DNA of 64,000 nt from Labrys sp. WJW (GTDB lineage Bacteria; Pseudomonadota; Alphaproteobacteria; Rhizobiales; Labraceae). The stretch covers positions 62,001-126,000 of the forward strand of contig NZ_LYXZ01000001.1 of NCBI RefSeq assembly GCF_001676615.1. The letters are read 5' to 3'. Each line of letters opens with the position of its first letter. Position 1 is the stretch's first letter. The notes beneath the pieces were generated by a model, which was not told the origin of the DNA, made no database searches, and saw only the letters and a program-made list of their open reading frames with translations. Shown one piece after another: positions 44,286 to 54,160 of the stretch. The position numbers and the translations under genes were made by a program.

Positions 44286-45908
44286 CTAGACAGGAAGACG
44301 GTTTGGCCGGGGCAGCAGCGCGATCAGCAGGAGGCAGACGAAGGCGCCGCCGGCAGCGGCCAGGAAACCGTCGATATAGGACAAAACTGCCGCCTGCTTG
44401 GCGATCGCGGAGGACAACAGGCTCGTCGCCCGGGCGCTGGCGATCGCCACATCCGCCGTATGGGCACTGACGGCATTGCGATAGGCCGCGAGGCGGTCGA
44501 CCGTTGCACCGGCAAGGCTGTCGACATGCAGGCCGATGAGATTGGAATGGACCTGTTCACGCACACGCACGAAGGTCTGCATGAAGGCCGTGCCGATCTC
44601 GCCGCCGAACATGCGGCTGATCTGCAGCAGGGCGCCGATCGTCAGCGCGTCGGCCGGATTGATCGACTGCACCGCCAGGACGACGAGTGCTGTGAGGGCG
44701 AAGGACTGGCCGAGGGCCTGCAGGATCTGGGATTGCAGGAAATCGTCGGTGGCCCAGGCGCTGGTGAGCTGCGCCGCCATCAGGCAGGCGATGCCGACCA
44801 GGGCCGTGCCGGCAGCCAGCACCCATCGTCCGTCGACGCGCTTGAGGACATAGCCGAGCGGCACCACGATGATGAGCTGAGGCAAGGCGATCCACAAAAG
44901 CACCGCGCCGACCTGCAATTCCCGGAAGTTCTGCACCGACTGCAGATAATTGGGAATGATGTAGGCGGTCGACAGGATGATGAAGCGAAAGCCCGCCAGC
45001 AGCATCAGCAACAGCAGGAGATGATGCTGCATCAGGAGCCGCAGGTTGAGGAAGGGCCTGCGGCTGACCCACAGCTCGCGGACGACGAAAGCCGCCGTCA
45101 CCAGGCCGCCGGCGATCAGCAGGCCGTTGACCAGCCCGCTATTGGTCCAGTCGAGGCGGTTGCCCTGGTCGAGCCCGGCATAGAGCAGGCTGAAGCCCGC
45201 GCCGGCATAGACCAGGCCTGGCCAGTCGAAATGGTGCAGGAGCTCGGTCTTCACGTCCTCGCGCGGAATGCCGAACCACACGCAGGTGAACATCAGCGGC
45301 AGCAGGCCGCAATATTGCCAGCTGATCCAGCGCCAGGACAGATTGTCCGCGTACCAGCCTTCGAGCGAGGCCGCGACATTCTGCGAGAGCTCCGAATTCA
45401 TGGCATAGACCGCGATGCCGTAGATGATCAGGCGCGGCGGCAGGCTGCGGGCAATGAAGCTGATGGTCAGCGGAATGAACGTCCCCGATCCGACCCCCGC
45501 CAGGAACTGGGCGGCCAGGAAGGCCCCGAGATTGGGAGATAGGGGCGCAAGCAGGCTGGCGACGAAGAGCAGGGTGATACCCAGCAGCAGCATGCGCCGC
45601 ACCCCGAAAATCGCGCCGAGATAGGGGCAGGCCACCCCGACCAGCATCTGGCCGACGGCGAAGGTGGTGGTCATCCAGGCCCCTTCGTCGAAGCCCAGAT
45701 GCAGGCCGCCGCGCAGATCGGCGAGGCCGAAGCTGGTGACGCGGCTGCCGAGCGTCGACATGATGGAGCCGAGCAGCACGCCGAGGATGCCGATATAGGG
45801 ACGCAGCGTATCGGCCCGGAACCGCGGCGGTGCATGCGTCGCGGGTTCGAGGGCCGCGCCGGCGGCCGTCAGGGGTGCGGCTGTCGCGCTCACGGCTGCC
45901 GTCGTCAT
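44286..45908 (-). CDS. MFS drug-efflux transporter, DHA2 family (EmrB-like, 14 spans)
   Basis: A 540-residue transporter with 14 hydrophobic spans. ADLRGGLHLGFDEGAWMTTTFAVGQM matches the start of DHA2 transporters, followed by FGVRRMLLLG and GVGSGTFIPLTISFIARSLP. It exports toxic compounds with protons, working with the HlyD-type adaptor encoded just upstream (overlap ATGA). The C-terminal part has a long helical loop as in EmrB. The substrate is unknown. The gene converges on the autotransporter gene. Confidence 0.9.
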   Translation of the reverse strand: MTTAAVSATAAPLTAAGAALEPATHAPPRFRADTLRPYIGILGVLLGSIMSTLGSRVTSFGLADLRGGLHLGFDEGAWMTTTFAVGQMLVGVACPYLGAIFGVRRMLLLGITLLFVASLLAPLSPNLGAFLAAQFLAGVGSGTFIPLTISFIARSLPPRLIIYGIAVYAMNSELSQNVAASLEGWYADNLSWRWISWQYCGLLPLMFTCVWFGIPREDVKTELLHHFDWPGLVYAGAGFSLLYAGLDQGNRLDWTNSGLVNGLLIAGGLVTAAFVVRELWVSRRPFLNLRLLMQHHLLLLLMLLAGFRFIILSTAYIIPNYLQSVQNFRELQVGAVLLWIALPQLIIVVPLGYVLKRVDGRWVLAAGTALVGIACLMAAQLTSAWATDDFLQSQILQALGQSFALTALVVLAVQSINPADALTIGALLQISRMFGGEIGTAFMQTFVRVREQVHSNLIGLHVDSLAGATVDRLAAYRNAVSAHTADVAIASARATSLLSSAIAKQAAVLSYIDGFLAAAGGAFVCLLLIALLPRPNRLPV

Positions 45909-47038
45909 GGCGACGCTGCCGCGGCAACGCCTGACCTGTCGCCTGTATCGACGGTCGCGACCACCGACATGCCCGGCCGGATCAGGGTTCCCAGCGCCGG
46001 ATTGGGATCGAGGGCGATCTTCACCGGAATACGCTGCACGACCTTGGTGAAATTGCCGGTGGCGTTGTCGGGAGGCAGCAGCGCGAAGGTGCTGCCAGTG
46101 CCGGGAGACCAGGCTTCGACGCGGCCGGTCAGGACCAGATCGGGAAAGGCATCGACGGTGACATGGGCCGGCTGACCAAGCCGAATATTGGTCATCTGCG
46201 TTTCCTTGTAGTTCGCCACCACCCAGATATTGGGCAGCGGCACCACCGCGATCACCTGCGTGCCGACATTGACGAACTGGCCTGGGCGAACCTGGCGCTG
46301 GCCGACGAGCCCTTTCGCCGGCGAACGGATCTTGGTGTAGCCCAGATTGTTGGTGGCGAGGGTGACCTGGGCCTCGGCGGCCTTGATCTGGGCCCTGACC
46401 TGCTGCTCCTGCACGTCGAGCCCGGCAAGCAGGGCCTTCTGCTGGTCGAGCTGGGCCTCGTAGAGCGCCTTCTGGGCCAAGGCGCGCTGGGCATTGGCAT
46501 CGGCCTGCTCGACCGACTGCTGGGTGCCGGCCGTGCCGGTCTTGAGCAGGTCGCGCTGGCGCGTGGCTTCGAGCTGGTAGCGCCGCACATCCGCGCTGCC
46601 TGCATCGATATTGGCGCCGGCCTGCCGGATCAGGGCATTCTGCACGTTCTTCTGGTTGGCGACATTGGCGAGACTGGCTTCGGCCGCGGCAAGATTGGCC
46701 TGCGCCAGCGCGAGCTGGGCCTGATAGTCGGACGGCTCGATCTCAGCGATCAGGTCGCCGGTCTCCACCGCCTGGTAGTCATGGATCGGAACCTCCTTGA
46801 TGTAGCCGGAGACACGGGCCGACAAGGGCGTGACATCGCCCACGATGAAGGCATTGTCGGTCTCCGCGAGGCGGGCCGCACCGGTCCAGCGGTTCCAATT
46901 GCCCGCGACATACCAGACCAGCCAGGCCGCGAGCAGGAGGAAGCCGACACGCAAGGCCGGATAGAGCCAGCGCGACCGCAGGCTGCGCGCGGGCTGCGGC
47001 GTTTCGGATACGGTCGACTTTTCCGTGGCATCCGACAT
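45905..47038 (-). CDS. HlyD-family membrane-fusion adaptor (EmrA-like)
   Basis: A 377-residue periplasmic adaptor. One membrane anchor (ALRVGFLLLAAWLVWYVAG) is followed by the first biotinyl-lipoyl half (ARVSGYIKEVPIHDYQAV), a long Ala/Gln-rich coiled-coil hairpin, the second half (IRSPAKGLVGQRQVRPGQFV), and a beta-barrel region. It should join the MFS pump to an outer-membrane channel encoded elsewhere. GTGAGG six bases before the ATG supports start 47038. Confidence 0.9.
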   Translation of the reverse strand: MSDATEKSTVSETPQPARSLRSRWLYPALRVGFLLLAAWLVWYVAGNWNRWTGAARLAETDNAFIVGDVTPLSARVSGYIKEVPIHDYQAVETGDLIAEIEPSDYQAQLALAQANLAAAEASLANVANQKNVQNALIRQAGANIDAGSADVRRYQLEATRQRDLLKTGTAGTQQSVEQADANAQRALAQKALYEAQLDQQKALLAGLDVQEQQVRAQIKAAEAQVTLATNNLGYTKIRSPAKGLVGQRQVRPGQFVNVGTQVIAVVPLPNIWVVANYKETQMTNIRLGQPAHVTVDAFPDLVLTGRVEAWSPGTGSTFALLPPDNATGNFTKVVQRIPVKIALDPNPALGTLIRPGMSVVATVDTGDRSGVAAAASP

Positions 47039-47255
47039 CTGTGCCTCACACCCATACTCGAACGCTGCCGATCCTGGCGAAGGATTCCGGATGGCGATAC
47101 AAAAATATTCCACTACGCACACCGGACTTGCCGAGCCCGATCGAACCGCTCTCAGCCGGATTTTATCAAGAAGATGGATCGCGGCCGGCACATGGAGCTT
47201 CGACACGCTCGGCAGCCATGTTCATGCCGGGGCACGCCTCGAAGTGAGGTCCCCA

Positions 47256-49067
47256 TCATCCAAACAAGGGCGAGGCACCGTGTTCCGCCGCCGAGACCTG
47301 CCGGCGAAACAGCCCGAAGAGCTCGCGGCCGACGCCGAATTCGTTGTCGACGAGATCCGGCTGGATGTTCGCCCGCTCGAGCGCTCCTGCCGTCAGCACG
47401 TCGATCGTGCCCGCGACAGCGTCGACGCGCACGAGGTCGCCGTCCCGGAGCCTGGCAAGCGGTCCTCCGTCGAGTGCCTCCGGGCTGACATGGATCGCCG
47501 CGGGCACCTTGCCGGAAGCGCCCGACATCCGCCCGTCCGTGACCAGGGCGACCTTCAGCCCCCTGTCCTGCAGCACGGAAAGCATCGGGGTCAGGCTATG
47601 CAGCTCCGGCATGCCATTGGCCTTCGGCCCCTGGAAACGCACCACCACCACGGTATCTCCGGTGAACTCGCCGGCACGGAAAGCGTGCTTGACCGCTTCC
47701 TGGTCGGCAAAGACGCGGACCGGCGCCTCGACCACATGGCGCTCCGGCGCCACGGCCGAAACCTTCATCACGCCGGTGCCGAGATTGCCCTGGAGCCGCT
47801 TGAGGCCACCCGTCGGCTGGAAAGGCTCTCCGGCCGGCCTCAGGACCTTGGGATTGAGGGAGGCGCTCGTCCCTTCCGACCACACCAGGGCCCCGTCTAT
47901 GAGTTTGGGTTCGCTTGTATAGCGGGCGAGCCCCTCGCCGGCCACGGTCCGCGTATCGGGATGCAGGAGGCCGACTTCGAGCAGTTCGCCGATCATGAAG
48001 CCGAGGCCGCCGGCGGCGTGGAAATGGTTCACATCGGCGAGCCCGTTCGGATAGACGCGCGCCATCAGCGGCGTCACCTCCGAAAGATCGGCGAAATCCT
48101 GCCAGTCGAGCACGATGCCGGCCGCCCGTGCCATGGCGATCATGTGGATGAGCAGATTGGTGGAGCCGCCGGTGGCATTGAGCCCGACGATGCCGTTGAC
48201 GAAGGCCCGCTCGTCGAGCACGTCGCAAACCGGCGTATACTCGTTGCCCAGCTGGGAGATCGCCAAGGCCCGCCTTGCGGCCTCCACGGTCAGCGCATCG
48301 CGCAGGGGCGTGTTGGGGTTGACGAAGCTCGAACCCGGCAGATGCAGGCCCATGAACTCCATCAGCATCTGGTTGGTGTTGGCCGTGCCGTAGAAGGTGC
48401 AGGTCCCCGGCCCGTGATAGGCGGCCATCTCCGCTTCCATCAGCTTGTCCCGCCCGCATTGGCCGGTGGCGAAAAGCTGGCGCACCTTGGATTTCTCGTC
48501 ATTGGCGATGCCGCTGGCCATCGGCCCGGCGGGCACGAAGATCGCCGGCAGATGGCCGAAGGCGGCGGCGGCAATGACCAGGCCCGGCACGATCTTGTCG
48601 CAGACCCCGAGATAGACGGTGGAATCGAAGGTGTTGTGGCTGAGCGCAATGCCGGCCGCCATGGCAATGGCATCACGCGAGAACAGCGACAATTCCATGC
48701 CGGCCTGGCCCTGGGTGACGCCGTCGCACATCGCCGGCACGCCGCCGGCGACCTGCGCCGTGCCGCCGGCCGTGCGCGCCGCCGCGCGGATCAGGTCGGG
48801 ATAGCTCTCATAGGGCTGGTGAGCCGAAAGCATGTCGTTATAGGCGGTGATGATGCCGAGATTGCCTGCGCCGCCCTTGACCAGCGCCGCCTTGTCGTCC
48901 ACCGGCATGGCGGCATAGGCATGGGCCTGATTGCCGCAGGACAGGTGGGCGCGCACGGTGCCGGCGGCGCGGGCGCGTGCCATGCGCTCGAGATAGGGAC
49001 GGCGAAGGGCGGCGGACCGCGCCACGATGCGATCGGTGACCCGTGCGAGCGTTGGGTTCAGCGCCAT
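47256..49067 (-). CDS. edd: 6-phosphogluconate dehydratase (Edd)
   Basis: A 603-residue IlvD/Edd-family enzyme, the normal Edd length. Iron-sulfur-linked segments are present: [33 protein letters not shown] and [20 protein letters not shown], plus [20 protein letters not shown]. It converts 6-phosphogluconate to KDPG in the Entner-Doudoroff route. It follows the frcBCA importer on the same strand, consistent with hexose catabolism. Dihydroxy-acid dehydratase is less likely given the length and the [19 protein letters not shown] segment. Confidence 0.92.
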   Translation of the reverse strand: MALNPTLARVTDRIVARSAALRRPYLERMARARAAGTVRAHLSCGNQAHAYAAMPVDDKAALVKGGAGNLGIITAYNDMLSAHQPYESYPDLIRAAARTAGGTAQVAGGVPAMCDGVTQGQAGMELSLFSRDAIAMAAGIALSHNTFDSTVYLGVCDKIVPGLVIAAAAFGHLPAIFVPAGPMASGIANDEKSKVRQLFATGQCGRDKLMEAEMAAYHGPGTCTFYGTANTNQMLMEFMGLHLPGSSFVNPNTPLRDALTVEAARRALAISQLGNEYTPVCDVLDERAFVNGIVGLNATGGSTNLLIHMIAMARAAGIVLDWQDFADLSEVTPLMARVYPNGLADVNHFHAAGGLGFMIGELLEVGLLHPDTRTVAGEGLARYTSEPKLIDGALVWSEGTSASLNPKVLRPAGEPFQPTGGLKRLQGNLGTGVMKVSAVAPERHVVEAPVRVFADQEAVKHAFRAGEFTGDTVVVVRFQGPKANGMPELHSLTPMLSVLQDRGLKVALVTDGRMSGASGKVPAAIHVSPEALDGGPLARLRDGDLVRVDAVAGTIDVLTAGALERANIQPDLVDNEFGVGRELFGLFRRQVSAAEHGASPLFG

Positions 49068-49200
49068 GGTGGCCTTTCTCGGGTTGGGAGACGATGCCGG
49101 CGTTGGTACGGCGCATCGCCTCCTGATGGCCTCGTCGATAAGGAAACGAAGCAAGAAACACGCCAGCCGAGGGGACAACGCCCCCCGACCCACGTCTGTG

Positions 49201-49983
49201 TCAGGCCGCGACCAGTTCCTCCGGCGGGGCCTTGGCGCCGGTCATGAAGGCAACCGCATCGGACATCGTATAGTCGCGCGGATTGATCACGCAGAGCCGC
49301 CGGCCGAGCCGGTGGATATGGATGCGGTCCGCCACCTCGAACACATGCGGCATGTTGTGCGAGATCAGCACGATCGGCAGCCCGCGCCGCTTGACGTCGA
49401 GGATGAGCTCCAGCACGCGGCGGCTTTCCTTGACGCCGAGAGCGGCAGTCGGCTCGTCCATGATCACCACCTTCGAGCCAAAGGCCGCCGCCCGCGCCAC
49501 CGCGACGCCCTGGCGCTGGCCGCCGGAGAGGGTCTCGACCGCCTGGCCGATGTTCTGGATGGTCATCAGGCCGAGCTCGGTCAGCTTCTCGCGAGCCCGC
49601 TTTTCCATGGCCGGCCGGTCGAGCATCTTGAACCATTGCCCGAGGATGCCGGGTTTGCGGATCTCCCGCCCCAGGAACATGTTGTCGGCGATGGACAGCG
49701 CCGGCGACAAGGCCAGGTTCTGGTAGACGCACTCGATCCCCGCCTCGCGGGCATCGATGGGCGACCTGAAGCTGACGGCCTTGCCGTCGAGCCTGATTTC
49801 CCCCTCGTCGGGCGTGACTGCACCCGACAGGGCCTTGATCAGCGAGGATTTGCCGGCACCGTTGTCGCCGATCACGGCAAGGATCTCGCCGGGATAGAGG
49901 TCGAAGTCGCAATTGTTGAGAGCGGTGACCCGGCCATAGCGCTTGATCAGACCGCGCCCTGAGAGAATGGGTTCCTGTGCCAT
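49201..49983 (-). CDS. frcA: Fructose-type ABC transporter, ATP-binding protein (FrcA)
   Basis: A 260-residue single-domain ATPase. Walker A is GDNGAGKSS, signature [15 protein letters not shown], Walker [13 protein letters not shown], with [20 protein letters not shown] after it. Rhizobial FrcA is likewise a single-domain member of the otherwise tandem sugar-ATPase class. It starts one base into the frcC stop (TAATG), so the pair is coupled. It energises fructose, mannose or ribose uptake in the Sinorhizobium system; the ligand here is inferred. Confidence 0.85.
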   Translation of the reverse strand: MAQEPILSGRGLIKRYGRVTALNNCDFDLYPGEILAVIGDNGAGKSSLIKALSGAVTPDEGEIRLDGKAVSFRSPIDAREAGIECVYQNLALSPALSIADNMFLGREIRKPGILGQWFKMLDRPAMEKRAREKLTELGLMTIQNIGQAVETLSGGQRQGVAVARAAAFGSKVVIMDEPTAALGVKESRRVLELILDVKRRGLPIVLISHNMPHVFEVADRIHIHRLGRRLCVINPRDYTMSDAVAFMTGAKAPPEELVAA

Positions 49984-51065
49984 TAGCCTGCAACCTTTCT
50001 GATCCACTGGTCGACGGTCACGGCGCCGATGATCAGCACGCCGATGAGCAGGTAGGTCCATTGCGGGTCGGTGCCCACCAGCCTGAGGCCGAGCTGGAAC
50101 ACGCCGACGATCAGGGCGCCGAAGATCATGCCCAGGATCGAGCCGCGGCCGCCGAACAGCGAGATGCCGCCGATGACCACCGCGGTGATCGACTCGATAT
50201 TGGCGAACTGGCCGGAGGTCGGTGAAACCGAGCCGAGGCGGCCGATCAGCACCCAGCCCGCCAAAGCGCAGATGACGCCTGATAGCGTGTAGACCTGGAG
50301 CAGCATCCTGTGGGTGCCGACGCCCGAGAGTTCGGCCGCATCGGGATCGTCGCCCACGGCATAGACATGCCGGCCCCAGGCGGTGTGGTTGAGCACGTAC
50401 CACAGGACCGCGACTAGCAGCACCATGGCGATCACACCGGCCGTCAAGACCGCGCCGCCGAAGCGGAAGCTGGCGCCGAAGAGCTGCAGCAGCGGGGCCT
50501 GGGCCGCGATGTCCTGGCTGCGGATCGTCTCATTGGCCGAATAGAGAAAATTGGCGGCCAGGATGATCTGCCAGCTGCCCAGCGTGACGATGAAGGGCGG
50601 CAGCTTCATGCGGGAGACGAGCAGCCCGTTGATGTAGCCACAGAGTGCGCCGCAGGCGAAGCCGCACAGGATCGAGAGCGGAGCCGGCAGGCCGTAACGG
50701 AAGGTGAACTGCCCCATCACCACCGATGACAATACCATGATCGCGCCGACCGACAGGTCGATGCCGGCCGTCAGGATCACCAGGGTCTGGGCTGCGCCGA
50801 CAATGCCGGTGATGGCCACCTGCTGCAGGATCAGCGTCAGCGAAAAGGCTGAAAAGAACTTGCTGCCCAGGAGGATGCCGAAGATGGCGGTGGACAGCAC
50901 CAGCACGATCAGCGGCACCATGGCCGGGTTTCCGTGCAGGAAGTGCTGCGCCTTCTCCAGGGCTGATTTGTTGTGGACGTCGAAGCTGGCTACGCTTGTG
51001 TCGCTGCCCGAGAGGACTTTTTCGAAGTCCTGCGGACGCCCGACATTTGCCGAAGGATCGGTCAT
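49983..51065 (-). CDS. frcC: Fructose-type ABC transporter, permease (FrcC)
   Basis: A 360-residue permease with about ten spans. AQTLVILTAGIDLSVGAIMV, MKLPPFIVTLGSWQIILAAN, VYAVGDDPDAAELSGVGTHR and ITAVVIGGISLFGGRGSI are RbsC/FrcC-type signatures. The long hydrophilic N-terminus (about 45 residues) is characteristic of FrcC. Two stem-loops in the 104-base gap after frcB probably adjust its expression relative to the binding protein. Confidence 0.86.
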   Translation of the reverse strand: MTDPSANVGRPQDFEKVLSGSDTSVASFDVHNKSALEKAQHFLHGNPAMVPLIVLVLSTAIFGILLGSKFFSAFSLTLILQQVAITGIVGAAQTLVILTAGIDLSVGAIMVLSSVVMGQFTFRYGLPAPLSILCGFACGALCGYINGLLVSRMKLPPFIVTLGSWQIILAANFLYSANETIRSQDIAAQAPLLQLFGASFRFGGAVLTAGVIAMVLLVAVLWYVLNHTAWGRHVYAVGDDPDAAELSGVGTHRMLLQVYTLSGVICALAGWVLIGRLGSVSPTSGQFANIESITAVVIGGISLFGGRGSILGMIFGALIVGVFQLGLRLVGTDPQWTYLLIGVLIIGAVTVDQWIRKVAG

Positions 51066-51084
51066 ATCTTTGGTCTCCTCCCGT

Positions 51085-51128
51085 GGGGCGGTCGCCCCTC
51101 GTAAAAGGAGCGGCGCGGCGGCCGCTCC
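51085..51128 (-). promoter_or_regulatory. Two tandem stem-loops in the frcB-frcC gap
   Basis: GGGGCG-GT-CGCCCC (51085-51098) and GGAGCGGC-N6-GCCGCTCC (51107-51128) can each fold. Hairpins between a binding-protein gene and its permease gene commonly protect or attenuate the message so that binding protein is made in excess. Confidence 0.5.
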
Positions 51129-51169
51129 CCTGCAAGAACAAGATCGAACGTTAGCGGGCTGGCCTCAGG

Positions 51170-52207
51170 TCAGCCCCAGCACAGATCCTTGCCTTTCTTC
51201 GTATCGATGGATTCGACGCCGGAGGCCGGCTTGTCGGTGACGAGGGTGGCGCCGGTATCGAAGAACGCCTTGCCTTCGGTAGGCTTGGGCTTTTCGCCGC
51301 CATCGGCGAACTTCTTGATGGCCTCGATGCCCATGGCCGCCATCTTGAGCGGATATTGCTGCGAGGTGGCGCCGATGACACCCTCCGCGACGTTCTTCAC
51401 GCCCGGGCAGCCGCCGTCGACCGAGACAAGCAGCACGTCCTTCTCGCGGCCGACGGCCTTGAGCGCCTCATAGGCGCCCGCGGCGGCCGGTTCGTTGATG
51501 GTGTAGACGACATTGATCGTCGGGTCTTTCTGGAGGCAGTTCTCCATGGCGGCCCGGCCGCCCTCTTCATTGCCGTTGGTCACGTCGTGGCAGACGTTGC
51601 GGGCATCGCCCCAATCCTGGATCTTGGTCGGATTGGCGATCTTGGAAATGCCGAAGCCGCTCATGAAGCCCTGGTCGCGCAGGACGTCGACGGTCGGCTG
51701 GCTCGGATTGAGATCGAGATAGGCGATCTTGGCTTCCTTGGCCTTGTCGCCGAGCGTGGCCTGGGCCCATTGGCCGATCAGCTCGCCGGCCTTGAAGTTG
51801 TCGGTAGCGAAGGTGGCATCGGCCGCGTCGATCGGCTCCAGCGGCGTATCGAGTGCAATGACCAGGATGCCGGCGGCGCGGGCTTTCTTGACGGAATCGA
51901 CGATGGCCTTGGAGTCCGAAGGCACCAGCAGGATGCCCTTGGCGCCATCGGCGATGCAGGATTCGATGGCCGAGACCTGGCTCTCATTGTCGCCATCGAT
52001 CTTGCCGGCATATGCCTTCAGGTTGACGCCAAGCTCCTTGGCCTTGGCGGTCGCCCCCTCTTTCATCTTCACGAAGAAGGGGTTGGTGTCCGTCTTTGTG
52101 ATCAGGCAGGCGCCGACATCGGCTGCCAAGCCTGGGGTCGCAAAGGCGCCGAGAGACAGGACACTGGCGCAGAACAGCGCCGATTTCAGGACCGGTTTCT
52201 TCATCAT
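51170..52207 (-). CDS. frcB: Fructose-type ABC transporter, substrate-binding protein (FrcB)
   Basis: A 345-residue periplasmic protein with a signal peptide ending TPGLAA. Peripla_BP_4 features include [39 protein letters not shown] and [19 protein letters not shown]. The C-terminus [10 protein letters not shown] is typical of FrcB-type proteins. GGAGG lies three bases before the first ATG (52207) and six before the second (52204), so the second may be used. The gene is divergent from its ROK regulator. Confidence 0.87.
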   Translation of the reverse strand: MMKKPVLKSALFCASVLSLGAFATPGLAADVGACLITKTDTNPFFVKMKEGATAKAKELGVNLKAYAGKIDGDNESQVSAIESCIADGAKGILLVPSDSKAIVDSVKKARAAGILVIALDTPLEPIDAADATFATDNFKAGELIGQWAQATLGDKAKEAKIAYLDLNPSQPTVDVLRDQGFMSGFGISKIANPTKIQDWGDARNVCHDVTNGNEEGGRAAMENCLQKDPTINVVYTINEPAAAGAYEALKAVGREKDVLLVSVDGGCPGVKNVAEGVIGATSQQYPLKMAAMGIEAIKKFADGGEKPKPTEGKAFFDTGATLVTDKPASGVESIDTKKGKDLCWG

Positions 52208-52317
52208 ATTCCTCCCTTTTGGAACGCATGGCCGGCTAGCCGGGCCTCGCTTTCGGGGCGCCCCTCATTGCCGTGTCGGCGCCTGGATATGAAAAAACAC
52301 CATCCCCGGTCGCCCTG

Positions 52318-52354
52318 TCAATAAATAAATAAGTCTTATTTAGTTATTTATTGA
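52318..52354. promoter_or_regulatory. Candidate FrcR (ROK) operator
   Basis: TCAATAAATAA (52318-52328) and TTATTTATTGA (52344-52354) are perfect inverted arms around a 15-base AT-rich centre. The placement between the divergent frcB and frcR genes is typical of ROK repressor sites, whose operators are often A/T-rich palindromes. Binding by FrcR is inferred. Confidence 0.6.
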
Positions 52355-52404
52355 CGGCCTTGCACGAAGCGCCCATTCTGGGTGAAAGGAACAATGTCGC
52401 CCAA

Positions 52405-52453
52405 TGCGGCCTCCTCTCGTTCGAGCCACGGCCCCGAACGAGAGGAGGCCGCA
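52405..52453 (+). repeat. Perfect 19-bp inverted repeat in the frcR leader
   Basis: TGCGGCCTCCTCTCGTTCG (52405-52423) and its exact complement (52435-52453) flank an 11-base loop. It would form a very stable hairpin in the frcR leader, 84 bases before the start codon. It may be a terminator or attenuator, or a binding site. Confidence 0.7.
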
Positions 52454-52536
52454 GGATTTCAGGCATTTGCAGAATTTCTCGGTCTTGCCCGTTTGCGGGC
52501 ACTATTGAGAAATTCCGCTCACGGGGAGGAAATGGG

Positions 52537-53793
52537 ATGGAGGCTGGCACCCAGAAGGCCGGTTCGTCCGAACTGGCCGAAAGCCGTTTTCATCGCGGCA
52601 CCAACCAGAGCGGCATGCGCGACCACAATGAGCGTATCGTGCTCTCGCTCGTCCGGGAGCATGGCGCCCTGGCCAAATCCGACATCGCCCGCATGACCAG
52701 CCTGTCGCTGCAGACCGTTTCGGTGATCATGCGCGAGTTGGAGGAAACGGGCCTGCTGACGCGCCAGGAGCCGGTGCGCGGTCGCATTGGCCAGCCCTCG
52801 ATCCCCATGGCGCTCAATCCGGAAGGCGCCTATTTCCTTGGGCTGAAGATCGGGCGGCGCAGCGCCGATCTGGTCCTGATCGATTTTCTGGGCAATGTGC
52901 GCGCGATGCTGCACAAATCCTACCGCTACCCTGCCCCGGGCGAGACGATACGCTTCGCGCTCGACGGCATCGCATCCATCAGGGCGACACTCAGCCCGGC
53001 AGCGAACCGACGTATTGCGGGGCTGGGCATCGCCATGCCCTTCGAATTGTGGAACTGGGCCGATGCGGCGGGCGCCCCAGCCGATGTCCTCGACGAATGG
53101 CGCCATCGCAGCATCCAGGCCGACCTCCAGTCGAATTGCGATTTTCCGGTCTATCTGGAGAATGATGCCACCGCCGCCTGTGGCGCCGAACTCGTTTTCG
53201 GCCAGTTCTCGGGCGCGCGCGACTTCGTCTATTTCTATATCGGTGCCTTTGCCGGGGGCGGCATCGTGCTGAATGGCCGCCTGTTCGGCGGACAGACCGG
53301 CAATGCCGGCGCGCTCGGCTCCATGCCGGTTCCCGGTCCCGACGGCAGGCCGACGCAGCTCATCGACGTCGCCTCCATCGCCATGCTGGAGAAGGCGCTG
53401 AAGGCGCGCGGCATCGATGCCGCGCATCTTTGGACCTCGCCCGAGGCGTGGGGCGACCTGGGTGAGGACGTCGACATCTGGATCGGCCAAGCGGCCGACG
53501 CCCTGGCTTATGCCATCGTCTCTTCCTGTGCCGTGATCGATTTCGAGGCGGCTGTCATCGACGGCTGGATGCCGACCGATGTCCGGGCGCGCCTGGTCGG
53601 CGCCGTACGCGAAGCACTCGGCAGGATCGACGTGGAAGGGCTGAGAACGCCCCATGTGCGCGAGGGAACGGTGGGCATCCATGCCCGCGCGCTCGGCGGC
53701 GCCAGCCTGCCTCTATCGGCCCGCTTCCTGCTGCTCGCCGACAGCTCCAAGGAGAACAACACGGTCAAGAGCGGCGACCTGCATGGCCGATGA
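52537..53793 (+). CDS. frcR: ROK-family transcriptional regulator (FrcR-like)
   Basis: A 418-residue regulator. The N-terminal winged helix reads SLVREHGALAKSDIARMTSL and then QTVSVIMRELEETGLL. The ROK domain has VYLENDATAACGAELVFGQ and YIGAFAGGGIVLNGRLFGG. The Cys-rich zinc motif of typical ROK proteins (CxCGxxGC) is not visible. ATG 52537 with GGAGGA six bases upstream is preferred over longer frames reaching back to 52351. Its divergent position to frcBCA makes it the likely sugar-responsive repressor. Confidence 0.87.
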   Translation: MEAGTQKAGSSELAESRFHRGTNQSGMRDHNERIVLSLVREHGALAKSDIARMTSLSLQTVSVIMRELEETGLLTRQEPVRGRIGQPSIPMALNPEGAYFLGLKIGRRSADLVLIDFLGNVRAMLHKSYRYPAPGETIRFALDGIASIRATLSPAANRRIAGLGIAMPFELWNWADAAGAPADVLDEWRHRSIQADLQSNCDFPVYLENDATAACGAELVFGQFSGARDFVYFYIGAFAGGGIVLNGRLFGGQTGNAGALGSMPVPGPDGRPTQLIDVASIAMLEKALKARGIDAAHLWTSPEAWGDLGEDVDIWIGQAADALAYAIVSSCAVIDFEAAVIDGWMPTDVRARLVGAVREALGRIDVEGLRTPHVREGTVGIHARALGGASLPLSARFLLLADSSKENNTVKSGDLHGR

Positions 53794-54160
53794 GCCAGCG
53801 CGAGTGGTGGCATGAACCATCTCGCCGCACAGCGTCGACACTAAATCAAAGATTTAAGATATTAAAACAAACGATTGATATTGTTTGTTTTCGAAGTTTT
53901 TAGTGCCATTTTACGCGCTATATGCCCGGGCCCAGCCGCGCTCGCGAACACCCTTGATGTAGGATGGCAAAGGTCCGGCCTCGCGCTTATCACCGTCCAC
54001 GTGGCGTCAGCCAGAACGCAACGGTATGACCGCAGACATTCCTGGAACGCTGAAGATAAGTTTCTTGTCTGACGATAGAAATGACGTCACTATTCGCGTC
54101 CCGTTAAAAATAATCATAATTTTCAAAAAGTGTACCGTATAGAAAAATAAGGTCATTGAT
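53794..54160. other. AT-rich leader region of the acylase gene
   Basis: No gene is seen in these 367 bases. The region contains the inverted repeat AAAACAAAC (53864-53872) / GTTTGTTTT (53883-53891), AAATC-AA-GATTT just before it, and a second AT-rich block at 54100-54150. TAAGGT at 54149-54154 is the acylase ribosome-binding site. Clear promoter hexamers were not identified. Confidence 0.5.
53864..53891. promoter_or_regulatory. Inverted repeat, candidate operator upstream of the acylase gene
   Basis: AAAACAAAC and GTTTGTTTT, 9 bases each, are perfect complements separated by 10 bases. The site lies in the AT-rich region between frcR and the acylase gene and may bind a dimeric regulator. Confidence 0.4.

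Larger units (their letters stand above)
52208..52536. other. Divergent frcB / frcR regulatory region
   Basis: No separate gene is seen. From left to right it has the frcB leader, an AT-rich operator-like palindrome (52318-52354), and a perfect 19-bp inverted repeat (52405-52453) in the frcR leader. GGAGGA at 52525-52530 is the frcR ribosome-binding site. Confidence 0.6.

Noticed and set aside
44264-44290. Terminator between the convergent autotransporter and MFS genes
   Set aside because: TCTAGGAAAA and TTTTTCTAGA can pair, but the stem is AT-rich with a mismatch and overlaps the MFS stop codon, so support is weak.
47039-47255. A small gene between the HlyD-type gene and edd
   Set aside because: Open frames here are extensions of neighbouring frames and have no ribosome-binding site or recognisable protein pattern.
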